NCBI GenBank assembly: GCA_038237475.1
Contig: JBBRYS010000004.1
Location: 62,001-126,000, forward strand
Direction: 5' to 3'
DNA length: 64,000 bases
Source of the DNA: JAOAPY01 sp038237475
GTDB lineage: Bacteria > Acidobacteriota > Blastocatellia > Pyrinomonadales > Pyrinomonadaceae
Part shown: positions 43,814 through 52,661 of the stretch, piece by piece
Layout of the letters: each line of letters starts with the position of its first letter
How positions within the stretch are numbered: position 1 is the first letter of the stretch
Notes under the pieces: model-generated
Seen by the model: the letters and a program-made list of their open reading frames with translations, nothing else
The model's database searches: none
Told to the model about the DNA's origin: nothing
Program-made: the position numbers and the translations under genes

Positions 43814-45358
43814 ATGAGCTCAACTAATATCACCAAAGTTACCTCGCACATCAGCCACAACGAATCGCTCATTTTTGAGCGTTCGCAGCCTGGACGTATC
43901 GGTTACCGCCTGCCTCCCCTGGATGTTGATGAGCTGCCGCTGGGCGAGATTATCCCGCCGCAGTTTCAGCGCGATGACGACTTGGAAGGCGTTCCCGAAG
44001 TCAGCGAAGTGGACGTCATTCGCCACTTCACGCGGATCTCAACCTGGAATTATTCAATCGATCTCGGCATGTACCCGCTTGGTTCATGCACCATGAAGTA
44101 CAACTCTCGTTTGAATGAAAAAGTAGCGCGCATAGCCGGCTTTGCCAACCTGCATCCCCTCGCAAACGAGGAGGATTCTCAAGGTGCTTTGCAGGTCATT
44201 TATGAATTGCAGCACCACCTGGCTGAAATAACTGGTCTGCCGGGAGTTTCCCTCCAACCCGCCGCCGGTGCGCATGGCGAGATGACCGGCGTGATGATCA
44301 TTCGTGCCTTTATCGATGCCAGAGACAGCGAGGGTGCATCTGCCAAACGCCGAACCATGTTAATTCCGGACTCCGCACATGGTACCAATCCGGCCTCCGC
44401 ACATCTTTCCGGATTTTCGGTTAAGACTATTCGCTCTACCACGGAAGGGTTCACCGATCTCGAGCACCTGCGCGAGCTTTGCAGTAAAGGTGACGTGGCG
44501 GGCTTGATGTTGACGAACCCCAATACGCTCGGTCTCTTTGAAAAGAACATTAAAGAGATCTGTCAGATCGTCCACGATGCGGGCGGTCTGGTCTACATGG
44601 ACGGAGCAAACATGAACGCGCTGGTTGGAATAGCGCGACCCGGTGATATGGGCGTCGACGTCATTCATCTGAATTTGCACAAGACATTTTCGACGCCGCA
44701 TGGTGGTGGCGGACCGGGCTGTGGTCCCTGCTGCTGCACGAAAGAGCTTGAGCCGTTTTTGCCGGTTCCTCGAGTCATCAAGGCCGAAAGCGATGCGGGA
44801 GTGGCCGGCTACAAATTCAATTACGATCAGCCGCAATCGATCGGCCGGGTCAAAGCATTCTATGGCAACTACGGCATGATGCTGCGTGCGCTTTCCTATA
44901 TTCAAACACACGGTCACGATGGCTTACGAGAAGCAACGGAAGCAGCGGTGCTAAACGCCCGTTATATAGCCCACGCTCTCGTAAGCGATTACGACAAGCC
45001 TTTCAAAGCGGATCCCATGCATGAGGTCGTTTTCACTGACAAGCGTCAGTCACGTAAGGGCGCGCACACACTCGACATAGCCAAGCGACTGATCGACTAC
45101 GGCTTCCATCCGCCTACGATCTATTTTCCGCTGATTGTTTCGGGCGCGATGTTGATTGAGCCCACCGAGTCGGTTGGTCATCAGGAACTGGACCAGTTTA
45201 TCGATGCCATGCGATCAATTGCTCGTGAGGCTATTGAGAATCCTGAACTGGTGCTGAACGCACCTCACTCAACTCGCATTGGCCGTCTAGACGAGGCAGC
45301 GGCTGCGCGCAAGCCGGTGCTCCGCTGGAAACCCAGGGCCAAAGCCGACGCTGCCTGA
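43814..45358 (+). CDS. gcvPB: Glycine dehydrogenase subunit 2 (P protein, C-terminal half)
   Basis: This 514-residue protein starts at the ATG 43814 (a TTG at 43802 adds four residues). It carries the pyridoxal-phosphate lysine, about residue 290, in LHKTFSTPHGGGGPG. Other family stretches are GMYPLGSCTMKYNSR, PAAGAHGEMTGV and DSAHGTNPASA. With GcvPA it forms the decarboxylase of the glycine cleavage complex. The gene ends the operon; the next gene is convergent. No terminator hairpin is certain in the 66-base gap. Confidence 0.95.
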   Translation: MSSTNITKVTSHISHNESLIFERSQPGRIGYRLPPLDVDELPLGEIIPPQFQRDDDLEGVPEVSEVDVIRHFTRISTWNYSIDLGMYPLGSCTMKYNSRLNEKVARIAGFANLHPLANEEDSQGALQVIYELQHHLAEITGLPGVSLQPAAGAHGEMTGVMIIRAFIDARDSEGASAKRRTMLIPDSAHGTNPASAHLSGFSVKTIRSTTEGFTDLEHLRELCSKGDVAGLMLTNPNTLGLFEKNIKEICQIVHDAGGLVYMDGANMNALVGIARPGDMGVDVIHLNLHKTFSTPHGGGGPGCGPCCCTKELEPFLPVPRVIKAESDAGVAGYKFNYDQPQSIGRVKAFYGNYGMMLRALSYIQTHGHDGLREATEAAVLNARYIAHALVSDYDKPFKADPMHEVVFTDKRQSRKGAHTLDIAKRLIDYGFHPPTIYFPLIVSGAMLIEPTESVGHQELDQFIDAMRSIAREAIENPELVLNAPHSTRIGRLDEAAAARKPVLRWKPRAKADAA

Positions 45359-45424
45359 ACACAGAAGTTCCGCCACAACTAATCGAGCATCGGCACACAG
45401 ACGCGGATTAAGTACTTCTGCGCG

Positions 45425-45895
45425 TCACAGATCGGCCGGGTTCGGTATAGGATCGCTTAATGTCACACGATCATCGTGGGTGAGAGAAGCGGGACTGGAC
45501 TGCGTTATAGTCATGAGCGCCAGACGCTCAACGAGGCGGCCATCTACGATGTGTTCCGCAACGATCTCAGCCACGTCACCGGGTTGCACCTGCGCGTACC
45601 AGACCCCCTCGGGATAAACCATCACGGCCGCGCCGATCGCGCAAAACCCTACCGAAGCGCATTCAGTCAGCACTACACTCCCTTGCGGATTTTTCCCCTT
45701 CTTTTCTTTGCCAAAGAGCAGACCGCGAGCTTTCAACTCAGCTTCGAAGGCATCTTTGACCTCAGCGCTACCGACGGTCGAACACGACTTCCCCGTGCAC
45801 ACAAAGATATGGTGGCGAATCGGGGCCGTCACCACTGGAGCTAATTCACAAAGCTCTCCGCGGTCTTCGATGAATGAAAATTTTGACTTGGACAT
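45425..45895 (-). CDS. Thioredoxin-like [2Fe-2S] ferredoxin
   Basis: With the start at the ATG 45893-45895 the protein has 156 residues. The core (about 25-125) is a Shethna/NuoE-like ferredoxin fold. HHIFVCTGKSC gives the Cys-x4-Cys pair and TECASVGFCAIG the second Cys-x3-Cys pair. The strand VMVYPEGVWYAQVQPGDV then matches the family. It would carry one [2Fe-2S] cluster and transfer electrons in the cytoplasm; the partner is unknown. A 30-residue C-terminal tail is extra. It is convergent with gcvPB. Confidence 0.85.
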   Translation of the reverse strand: MSKSKFSFIEDRGELCELAPVVTAPIRHHIFVCTGKSCSTVGSAEVKDAFEAELKARGLLFGKEKKGKNPQGSVVLTECASVGFCAIGAAVMVYPEGVWYAQVQPGDVAEIVAEHIVDGRLVERLALMTITQSSPASLTHDDRVTLSDPIPNPADL

Positions 45896-46114
45896 AGTAC
45901 AAATTTTAGTAACGCGCAAATTAAGCTTACTTAGGCATCCTAACACGAAACCCAGAGGTGCCTGCCACCGTAGTAGAGTTCTTTTGCTAGGCTCATCCTT
46001 AATCTGTAGAATACGAACTCGACGGGCGACTGCTCATATGACCGCAGCTGGATTTGAGCGGTCTGCAGCGGGCGCCCGAATTAATGTTTGGATTTAGTTT
46101 GGCTCAGGCAGTTT

Positions 46115-47731
46115 ATGTCAACCGGCCTCGTTATCCACATCTCCTCCGGCAACGACAAGCACACGGAAGTGCTCACCAGCGAAGAAATCCGCATGGGCAG
46201 CACGGATGACTGTGATCTTCGGCTGCGCGTCTCCGACCTCCCTCCGAGGGCCGACGCCCACAGCGATGTTTTGAGCCTCTCTCGGTTAAATGGACACTAC
46301 CGGGTTAGCTACGCTGATCCGTCGCTCCGGTTGATTCACAACGGCCAGCCTTTGCAGTCAGAAGCAGTGATCGCGGATGGCGACGAAGTGCGTATTGAAG
46401 CTTCGCCTCTGGTGCTGCAATTTTTCCCGATTCGTTCTCTGCCTGCGGTCATTCCCGCGCCTGCTCACGAAACACATGTCGCTCCCTTTATCGAACAGGC
46501 TGCGATTGAATCCGCTGCTACAGCGAGGCGCGACGACGCAAAGGTTTTCCTGCGCGAGTTCACCCGCGAGCTGGTTCGCGAAATTAAGATCAGCACCAAA
46601 CTGATCGCTTTGGGGATTGCCTTGTTACTGGTTGGGGGAACACTCTACATCGGCTTCGCCCTCTTCAAGGAAATACAGACCAATCGCCGTGTGATTGACG
46701 CCCAGCGGACCCAGATGAATGGGATGAAAGAGCAGGTCGACAAAACCAACAAGAAGCTCACCGATATCGATGCTTCGAACAAGAATATTCAAAATACATT
46801 ATCGCCTGCCGTTAAGTTTTTCAGCGATTATGGAAAGGGTGTCTGCCTGATCTCCGGCACGTTCTATTACGCTGAAGCAGGCACGGGCCGCCCACTTCGC
46901 TATCCCGAAGCCCAACTCAACGAGAGTGGCGCCGCCGTCAGCAGTGGCGGCGATCAGGCCTCGCTCACGCCCGAAGGACGGGGACCAGTAGCAGAATTCG
47001 GATTCGTCGGCAGTGGTTTTTACGTGGGGAACGGTTATGTGATAACAAACCGCCACATTGCTCAGCCCTGGTTGGCCGACGATCACGCGCAGAGTCTGAG
47101 CGCCGGGGTCCGTGGTCAGGCACGTCTGAAAAAGCTGAGCGCGTATTTTCCCGATCACGCCCAGTCAATGCCGTTAAAAGTTAAGCAGGTCGATCAGCGT
47201 GATGATTTGGCGGCCCTCACACTGGACGTCAAAGATCTACCTTCAGGTATTCCCGTTTTGCCGCTGGAGACAGACACGGAATCGGTAGCGGTGGGAAAGA
47301 TCGTCGTCATGATGGGCTATCCCAACGGTCCCGATCGCTTGCTTGCTCTGCTGGACGACAACGAGTCGCGCGGGATTCAACAGAGGTACAGTTCGCTCGA
47401 TTCGCTGCTGGGTTTCCTGTCAGAAACAAAACGCATTCGACCCTTGACGACTCAGGGAAACATCACCGACCTGGAAGTGCGCCGCATCGCCTACGACGCA
47501 CGCACAGCCGAAGGTGGATCCGGGGCGCCGCTGTTTGGTCCATCAGGTCGCGTCATCGGTGTGAACTTCGCAGTGTTTACTGAAAACCAGGCCTCTAATT
47601 TTGCCGTACCGATTCGCTTTGCGCTGACACTCCTTGGCAAGGCCGGCTGGGTGGCTGGCGGTGACAATGCTGGGCAGGCAGAAAACGCCACGGCCGGCTC
47701 CGCACATCCCCCTCTTCAACCACCGCAATAA
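46115..47731 (+). CDS. FHA-like / transmembrane / trypsin-like protease fusion
   Basis: This 538-residue protein starts at ATG 46115 (TTG-type extension upstream possible to 46088). Residues 1-108 look like an FHA domain (GLVIHISSGND, IRMGSTDDCDLRL, RVSYADPSLRLIHNGQPL). One transmembrane helix follows (162-184), then a Lys-rich coiled coil (190-230) and a trypsin-type protease domain. The triad is visible as His314 (TNRHI), Asp363/364 (RDDLAAL) and Ser469 (GGSGAP). It would sense phosphoprotein or a partner in the cytoplasm and cleave in the periplasm. No PDZ domain is present. Confidence 0.8.
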   Translation: MSTGLVIHISSGNDKHTEVLTSEEIRMGSTDDCDLRLRVSDLPPRADAHSDVLSLSRLNGHYRVSYADPSLRLIHNGQPLQSEAVIADGDEVRIEASPLVLQFFPIRSLPAVIPAPAHETHVAPFIEQAAIESAATARRDDAKVFLREFTRELVREIKISTKLIALGIALLLVGGTLYIGFALFKEIQTNRRVIDAQRTQMNGMKEQVDKTNKKLTDIDASNKNIQNTLSPAVKFFSDYGKGVCLISGTFYYAEAGTGRPLRYPEAQLNESGAAVSSGGDQASLTPEGRGPVAEFGFVGSGFYVGNGYVITNRHIAQPWLADDHAQSLSAGVRGQARLKKLSAYFPDHAQSMPLKVKQVDQRDDLAALTLDVKDLPSGIPVLPLETDTESVAVGKIVVMMGYPNGPDRLLALLDDNESRGIQQRYSSLDSLLGFLSETKRIRPLTTQGNITDLEVRRIAYDARTAEGGSGAPLFGPSGRVIGVNFAVFTENQASNFAVPIRFALTLLGKAGWVAGGDNAGQAENATAGSAHPPLQPPQ

Positions 47732-47938
47732 TTATTTGCCCTGCGATCAGCCCGTCGACGGCAACGCTTGGATCGAGCCCTAGCATCGGAGCTTGACTAC
47801 AGCTTTTTTAATTTTGGCTATTCGCAGAGAGGCCTAACTTAATGCTTGTGGCAGGACACAGTTGAGTTTATGATCTGCGAACTGCCGCCGTTACCGGGCT
47901 TACGGATCGTGATACCATCGAGGTTCAAGGGGTAATTC

Positions 47939-50017
47939 ATGGCAAACACCGTGATTAGTCGCACGGCTAACTGCCAGTTTAAGAGATCGAGGAGTATCCC
48001 AAACCGGGCAGCCTTGTGGCTGGTCGCCTGTTTCCTTCTGCAGTTTGGCTGCCAGGCCCTGGCTCAAACCGCAGTACCCGCTCAACCAACCGATCAGAAT
48101 GAGTTCCTGCGGCTCGAAGTCAAACCTGTCAGCGGCGGCGGTGAATTGATCACGATTCAAGCGAAGGTCGAGGATGGACGCGACTCCGCCCCGCTTTGGA
48201 TTCCAATGGTCAGCGTCCTCAGGGACACGCTGGGGGATTCCAATCCTGATAACGATCGTTTGCGCTACTTATGGGCCTTGAGCTACACGCGTCCTACTTT
48301 TTGGCGACGCTTAACGGGCGCCGTGCCATTCCTGTACACCCATGCGGTCAAGAACCCCAAACCGGCGAAAAACCCTCCACCATTAATCGACCTCGCAACA
48401 GTCGATCAGGGTGTCTGGGAAAAGCTCGCTTGGAGCGCGTTGCAGGCAATCCTATTGGATCCATATGGAACTCCCGTCAGGGCTTCCACCAGAGCCTACC
48501 GGCAGAACATCACGGACTATCGTCAGAGTCAGATTATCCAGGCTCTCTCGCTGCTATCGCTTTACCAGGAATCAGGTCAACCTCGCGCCTTTACAGGGGG
48601 CGAATTAAAAGAAATTCAAGCTCGGCTATTGCTGACGGATAAGACATTTGGGGGGCTGGTTAACCAGCGCAAGCTACCGAGATTTTACGAGAAGGAAAAT
48701 ACGAAAGCTCGTGACGAGCGCGGCCACAACTGGGAGCTGTTGCGGCAGCAGGCAGAAGCCAACAACCTTATCTTTGAACCGCTTCTAATGCCGGACGGCA
48801 GCGCCACCCACGCGCTTCTCTGGATCGATAAGGCGGAATTGCAGAGCGGAGCCGCTGCCCGTTTTGACGGCCGCTTTCTCAATTTCTCAAATCCCTGGAC
48901 AGACCATAGGCTGCAGACCTGGCGCGGTTATAGCGAGCGCAGGTTCTTTGACACCGATCAGCGCCCGGCAAACCCAGAGACGCCGGGAGCAACCGAGGTT
49001 GAATTAATCCCGCTCGCTCTCTATGGTTTGGATAATCCAAAGATACCAGCGCTCCTTGTCGATTTTCGAGATGGCGGTAATCCCAGGCGCAGAGAGATGT
49101 CGCGGCGAGTTTTACAGGATGTAACCCGGAATGTGCTGGCGCTCTCGCAGTTCGGTGACCTCCCTTATTTCATGGGCCGCAGTACTCTTAACTTTGTCAC
49201 CGGCAAGCGAGGGATGGATTTTAATCAGCCGTCGCGGTTGAAGACGTATGCTCAATTGAAATTGCTCTTATCGCTCAATGCCTCTTTGGAACCTGAACTA
49301 CGTTCGGGAATCAGGGATCGCGCCGGACTGGTATCGCTAAACCCGCTGGAAAGCGGAGACGAAGCGGAGCGCCGCCTGGCCCAGGATCAATACACGGCGC
49401 TGCTTAATTATGCTGCGAATCCCGACGGCTTGCCCGCAAGAGTTGCCCGCGACCGCCGCACCGAAATGGTAAAACTTGAACATGGCCAGCCCGCCCGGTT
49501 CATGTTTCGTCTCGCCAACGTGTTAAGCCTGGGCCGATACACACATAGCGAAAAGGAGACTGCCGATCTCAACGAGCGACTGGACGTCGCGCGGCAAATG
49601 GCTTTTCACACGAACTTTCTGCAAGAGGTGGCCCACTCCGGACTTCATCCGGGTAAGAGACCGTTTAGTCTTGCCGCCAGCCCCCGCCTCGATGTTGTTT
49701 GGGATCTGAGTGAGATCAGATCATCGCTGCGGTTTCTCGCGGAGCACGGTGAAGCCGCAGGCAGCAAAGCGGCCACGGCGACCGCTCAAATCTTTTCGCG
49801 CACCGGAGACGACGACGTGCGCCGAGACTGCCTGGCGACGCTATCTCAGATTAATAACAAAAAGGCGCGCACGGAATTAACGCGAATAGCGCAACAGCCG
49901 AATCTGGCCCAGAGTTGGCGGGACCTGACTAGCCTGTATCTAGGCGGCCGGCGTTCTACAGATCCTACTTTGTCCTCGGGCACGGTTTCGACACCGGGCC
50001 AGCCGGATCAACATTAG
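47939..50017 (+). CDS. Exported hypothetical protein, paired with a phosphatase-like gene
   Basis: This 692-residue protein has a signal peptide (AALWLVACFLLQFGCQALAQ). The mature part has no recognised domain. Conserved-looking stretches include SYTRPTFWRRLTGAVPFLY, VDFRDGGNPRRREMSRR and NFVTGKRGMDFNQPSRLKTY. The region near HTNFLQEVAHSGLHPGKRPF has several histidines, but no metal motif is certain. It ends two bases before the ATG of the next gene, so the two are surely cotranscribed and probably work together. Function is unknown. Confidence 0.75.
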   Translation: MANTVISRTANCQFKRSRSIPNRAALWLVACFLLQFGCQALAQTAVPAQPTDQNEFLRLEVKPVSGGGELITIQAKVEDGRDSAPLWIPMVSVLRDTLGDSNPDNDRLRYLWALSYTRPTFWRRLTGAVPFLYTHAVKNPKPAKNPPPLIDLATVDQGVWEKLAWSALQAILLDPYGTPVRASTRAYRQNITDYRQSQIIQALSLLSLYQESGQPRAFTGGELKEIQARLLLTDKTFGGLVNQRKLPRFYEKENTKARDERGHNWELLRQQAEANNLIFEPLLMPDGSATHALLWIDKAELQSGAAARFDGRFLNFSNPWTDHRLQTWRGYSERRFFDTDQRPANPETPGATEVELIPLALYGLDNPKIPALLVDFRDGGNPRRREMSRRVLQDVTRNVLALSQFGDLPYFMGRSTLNFVTGKRGMDFNQPSRLKTYAQLKLLLSLNASLEPELRSGIRDRAGLVSLNPLESGDEAERRLAQDQYTALLNYAANPDGLPARVARDRRTEMVKLEHGQPARFMFRLANVLSLGRYTHSEKETADLNERLDVARQMAFHTNFLQEVAHSGLHPGKRPFSLAASPRLDVVWDLSEIRSSLRFLAEHGEAAGSKAATATAQIFSRTGDDDVRRDCLATLSQINNKKARTELTRIAQQPNLAQSWRDLTSLYLGGRRSTDPTLSSGTVSTPGQPDQH

Positions 50018-50019
50018 CG

Positions 50020-52542
50020 ATGCTTTACGCAACCCTTGTTTGCTCACCTGCACGATTGATCACAGCCAGCTCCATTTTCAGCAAGACCTTTCTTTTCGCT
50101 CTCGCAATTGGGATCGTATTTCTTTCATCGCCAAGCTTGCTGGACGCTCAGACCACCAGACTGGTCGTGCTGAAAATTGACGGCCTGCCAAACGATACCG
50201 TCGAGAAGTTTGTTCAGGAGCGAGATCCGCAAACCGGCAAAAGCCAGTTACCCTGGATAGACCATATCTTCTATCAGGGCGGAACGCGGCTGGCGAATTT
50301 TTACGTGCGCGGGGTCAGTCTCTCAGGGCCATCATGGTCGATGCTCGACACTGGCCAGCATCTGCAGATTAAAGGCAACGTCGAATTCGATCGTTATACG
50401 CTTCACGTTTACGACTATCTGAACCTGATCCCGTTTTTCCTGAAAGGCGCCTCGGGTGGTCAAGTCGATATGGTCGGCGTCCAGGTGCTCGATTCGCTTG
50501 GCATTCCCCTGTTGCTTGATGCCTGGCCGCAGCCGGAGCGCTACAGCGGTTTCTCGATTTACCAGCGTGGTCCACGCTATCTCACATTTTCAAATGCTTT
50601 GCAGAACCGCTTTAAGCGACCACCCCGGGAATTATTTGACGAATGGACCATGGGTCTGGAACTGCGAAGCCTGATTTCAGACGAGCTAATCAAGGAGTTG
50701 ATCTTGAAGCTGCAGGATCCGCAGATTCACTACCTTGATCTGGTGCTGCAGGACTTCGATCACCTGGCCCACTCCAACGCCGACCGGGCCTCGCAACTGC
50801 GAGTCTTAAAAGAGCTTGATGCGGTGATCGGACAGGTGTGGACAGCGATCCAGAACACACCCGAAGCTCCGGAAACCGCGCTCGTAATGGTGTCTGATCA
50901 CGGCATTAATTCCACAGAAAAGATCTACAGCCAGGGGTTTAATCTGGTGAAGTTGCTGGGCAGTGCGGCCGGCGGCGGCCATCACGTGACTACCAAACGC
51001 CGGTTGCTGCTTGATTACGCCATCAAAGGCTTGAACCCTTTCTATTACTTCATCACCACCAACACACCCGATTCATATTATTTGAAAGGGCAGAGCGACG
51101 AATACCCAACGGCCCTGCTCGATTTCGACGGCAATGAGCGCGCGGCCATCCATCTCCGCGACAGCGATTTGAATCTGCTGCAGTTGTTACTGCTGCGACT
51201 ACGCGAAAAATACATAGCGGAGCCTGTGCGCCGGGCCCTGACGCAAGCTTTTTTCGACACTCTCGGGCGGCGGCGCCACGAGTGGGCCAGTAACGCCGAA
51301 GTGATGAAGGTTGAGTTGGGAGCCCTGCACCGAGTTATCGAGAAACAGAGCGAACTCTGGAAAGCTCGGCCCAGAAAATTTACCGCTGCCGAGTTGCGGC
51401 TGGGCCGCGACGACGATCTAAATCGGATTGGCGCACGATTAAAGCAATGGCAGGCTCAGGAGCGCGACTACAACGAATATCTTCGGTCGGTCAATAGCTT
51501 ACTGGCGCTTAAGCCCGTCGGGTTTGATCCGGCCAAGCTACGCATCGGCGACGTAATTCCCCGGCAGGCGATGGGTGAGAACAATACCGTCTATCAGCTG
51601 CAGAATTATGTGGTGGGTTTTACCGCGAAGGGGCCGCTTCTGGACGAGCGAGGCGAGTTGGATTTAGAGCGCAGCCTACTGCGAGTGAATTACTTTTCGC
51701 TGCTTCAGAACATTACCGTGCGCAACAATGTCCAGCGCGAGGTTTCCCATCGACCGGTGGATTTTGTCGCCACCACTGTTCCCGTTGAGGCGCTGCGCGG
51801 TTATTTTCGAGATCTCGATGAGGCGGAAAAGGACGCCGTCTGGATCTACGGCGGACCGAACCAGCAGGCTCTGATCTTCGCGCGCAGGGACGCAGCCGGG
51901 CAACTGAGTTTTCTTTATCATCCCGTCAGGGAGTTAGTGCAGGCGGCGGATGGATCGATACACCTTGAAGCAACATCATGGCAGTCTGGCCTGCCTTTGA
52001 AAGTTTTCGAAGATCCGGACTTAGCGATACCAGCCGGCGACAAAGAACAATGGCTAAGTCAGTGGCACACAGACGTTGAATGGTTACGCGCCTTGCACCA
52101 CACTCGGTATTCAAATGGCCTGGTCGGAGTATATGAAGTGCTGGGACACCAACAGGCCCTGAACCAGATTGCGGAAACGATGTCGGATGAGCAATTGCTG
52201 CGCCGTCTGGCGCGGCGAGTGAGGCGGCTCACTGATACTGATCTTGTCGTCGTTGCCAATGATCATTGGAATTTCGATGCTCGGGGGTTCAACCCGGGCG
52301 GAAATCACGGCTCGTTTTTGCGCGTGTCCACTCATTCAACGTGGATGCTCGCTGGTGGGAGTCATACGGGAATACAGCGCGGAGCCGTCATTGCCGAACC
52401 TTATGATAGCTTGAGTTTTGTGCCGACCATGTTGGCGTTAACCGGAAAGTTAGGCCATGATATGTCGCTTTCTTCTGAAATTAAGGAAAAAGGCTTCGGC
52501 CCTTTCCCCGGCAGAATTGTGAAGGAACTTATTAGTCGTTAG
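50020..52542 (+). CDS. Exported alkaline-phosphatase-superfamily protein with large insertion
   Basis: This 840-residue protein has a signal peptide (KTFLFALAIGIVFLSSPSLL). The AP-superfamily core starts at LVVLKIDGLPND (metal Asp). A Ser in SLSGPSWSMLDTGQ is a possible nucleophile, and DFDHLAHS and MVSDHGIN (about 292) follow. A second DH motif (VANDHWNFD) and NHGSF (His about 763) appear at the C-terminus with the AP-like ending WMLAGG...PTMLALTG. About 470 residues separate the two halves. Hydrolysis of a phosphodiester or phosphonate is possible but not shown. The stop codon lies inside a repeat element. Confidence 0.75.
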   Translation: MLYATLVCSPARLITASSIFSKTFLFALAIGIVFLSSPSLLDAQTTRLVVLKIDGLPNDTVEKFVQERDPQTGKSQLPWIDHIFYQGGTRLANFYVRGVSLSGPSWSMLDTGQHLQIKGNVEFDRYTLHVYDYLNLIPFFLKGASGGQVDMVGVQVLDSLGIPLLLDAWPQPERYSGFSIYQRGPRYLTFSNALQNRFKRPPRELFDEWTMGLELRSLISDELIKELILKLQDPQIHYLDLVLQDFDHLAHSNADRASQLRVLKELDAVIGQVWTAIQNTPEAPETALVMVSDHGINSTEKIYSQGFNLVKLLGSAAGGGHHVTTKRRLLLDYAIKGLNPFYYFITTNTPDSYYLKGQSDEYPTALLDFDGNERAAIHLRDSDLNLLQLLLLRLREKYIAEPVRRALTQAFFDTLGRRRHEWASNAEVMKVELGALHRVIEKQSELWKARPRKFTAAELRLGRDDDLNRIGARLKQWQAQERDYNEYLRSVNSLLALKPVGFDPAKLRIGDVIPRQAMGENNTVYQLQNYVVGFTAKGPLLDERGELDLERSLLRVNYFSLLQNITVRNNVQREVSHRPVDFVATTVPVEALRGYFRDLDEAEKDAVWIYGGPNQQALIFARRDAAGQLSFLYHPVRELVQAADGSIHLEATSWQSGLPLKVFEDPDLAIPAGDKEQWLSQWHTDVEWLRALHHTRYSNGLVGVYEVLGHQQALNQIAETMSDEQLLRRLARRVRRLTDTDLVVVANDHWNFDARGFNPGGNHGSFLRVSTHSTWMLAGGSHTGIQRGAVIAEPYDSLSFVPTMLALTGKLGHDMSLSSEIKEKGFGPFPGRIVKELISR

Positions 52543-52650
52543 TCAGTAGTTGGTGGTCAGTAGTCAGTTGTTAGTGGTTAGTTGTAACTGTTAGTTATCG
52601 ACATTGTCTCAGATAGTCACCGATCAATGGGCAACAACTGACTACTGACC
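52532..52650. repeat. Palindromic element of 7-nt GTNRGTN-type units
   Basis: From 52532 a run of heptamers reads TTAGTCG, TTAGTCA, GTAGTTG, GTGGTCA, GTAGTCA, GTTGTTA, GTGGTTA, GTTGTAA. An 18-base perfect inverted repeat pairs 52555-52572 with 52633-52650 across a 60-base loop. The element includes the last codons and TAG stop of the preceding gene (52540-52542), so it may have inserted there. It shares the 7-nt logic but not the sequence of the elements at 8040 and 12478. Confidence 0.85.
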
Positions 52651-52661
52651 GTCCCCAATTT

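Noticed and set aside
45362..45420. CAGAAGT/ACTTCTG hairpin between gcvPB and the ferredoxin gene
   Set aside because: Only seven pairs across a 45-base loop and no T tract.
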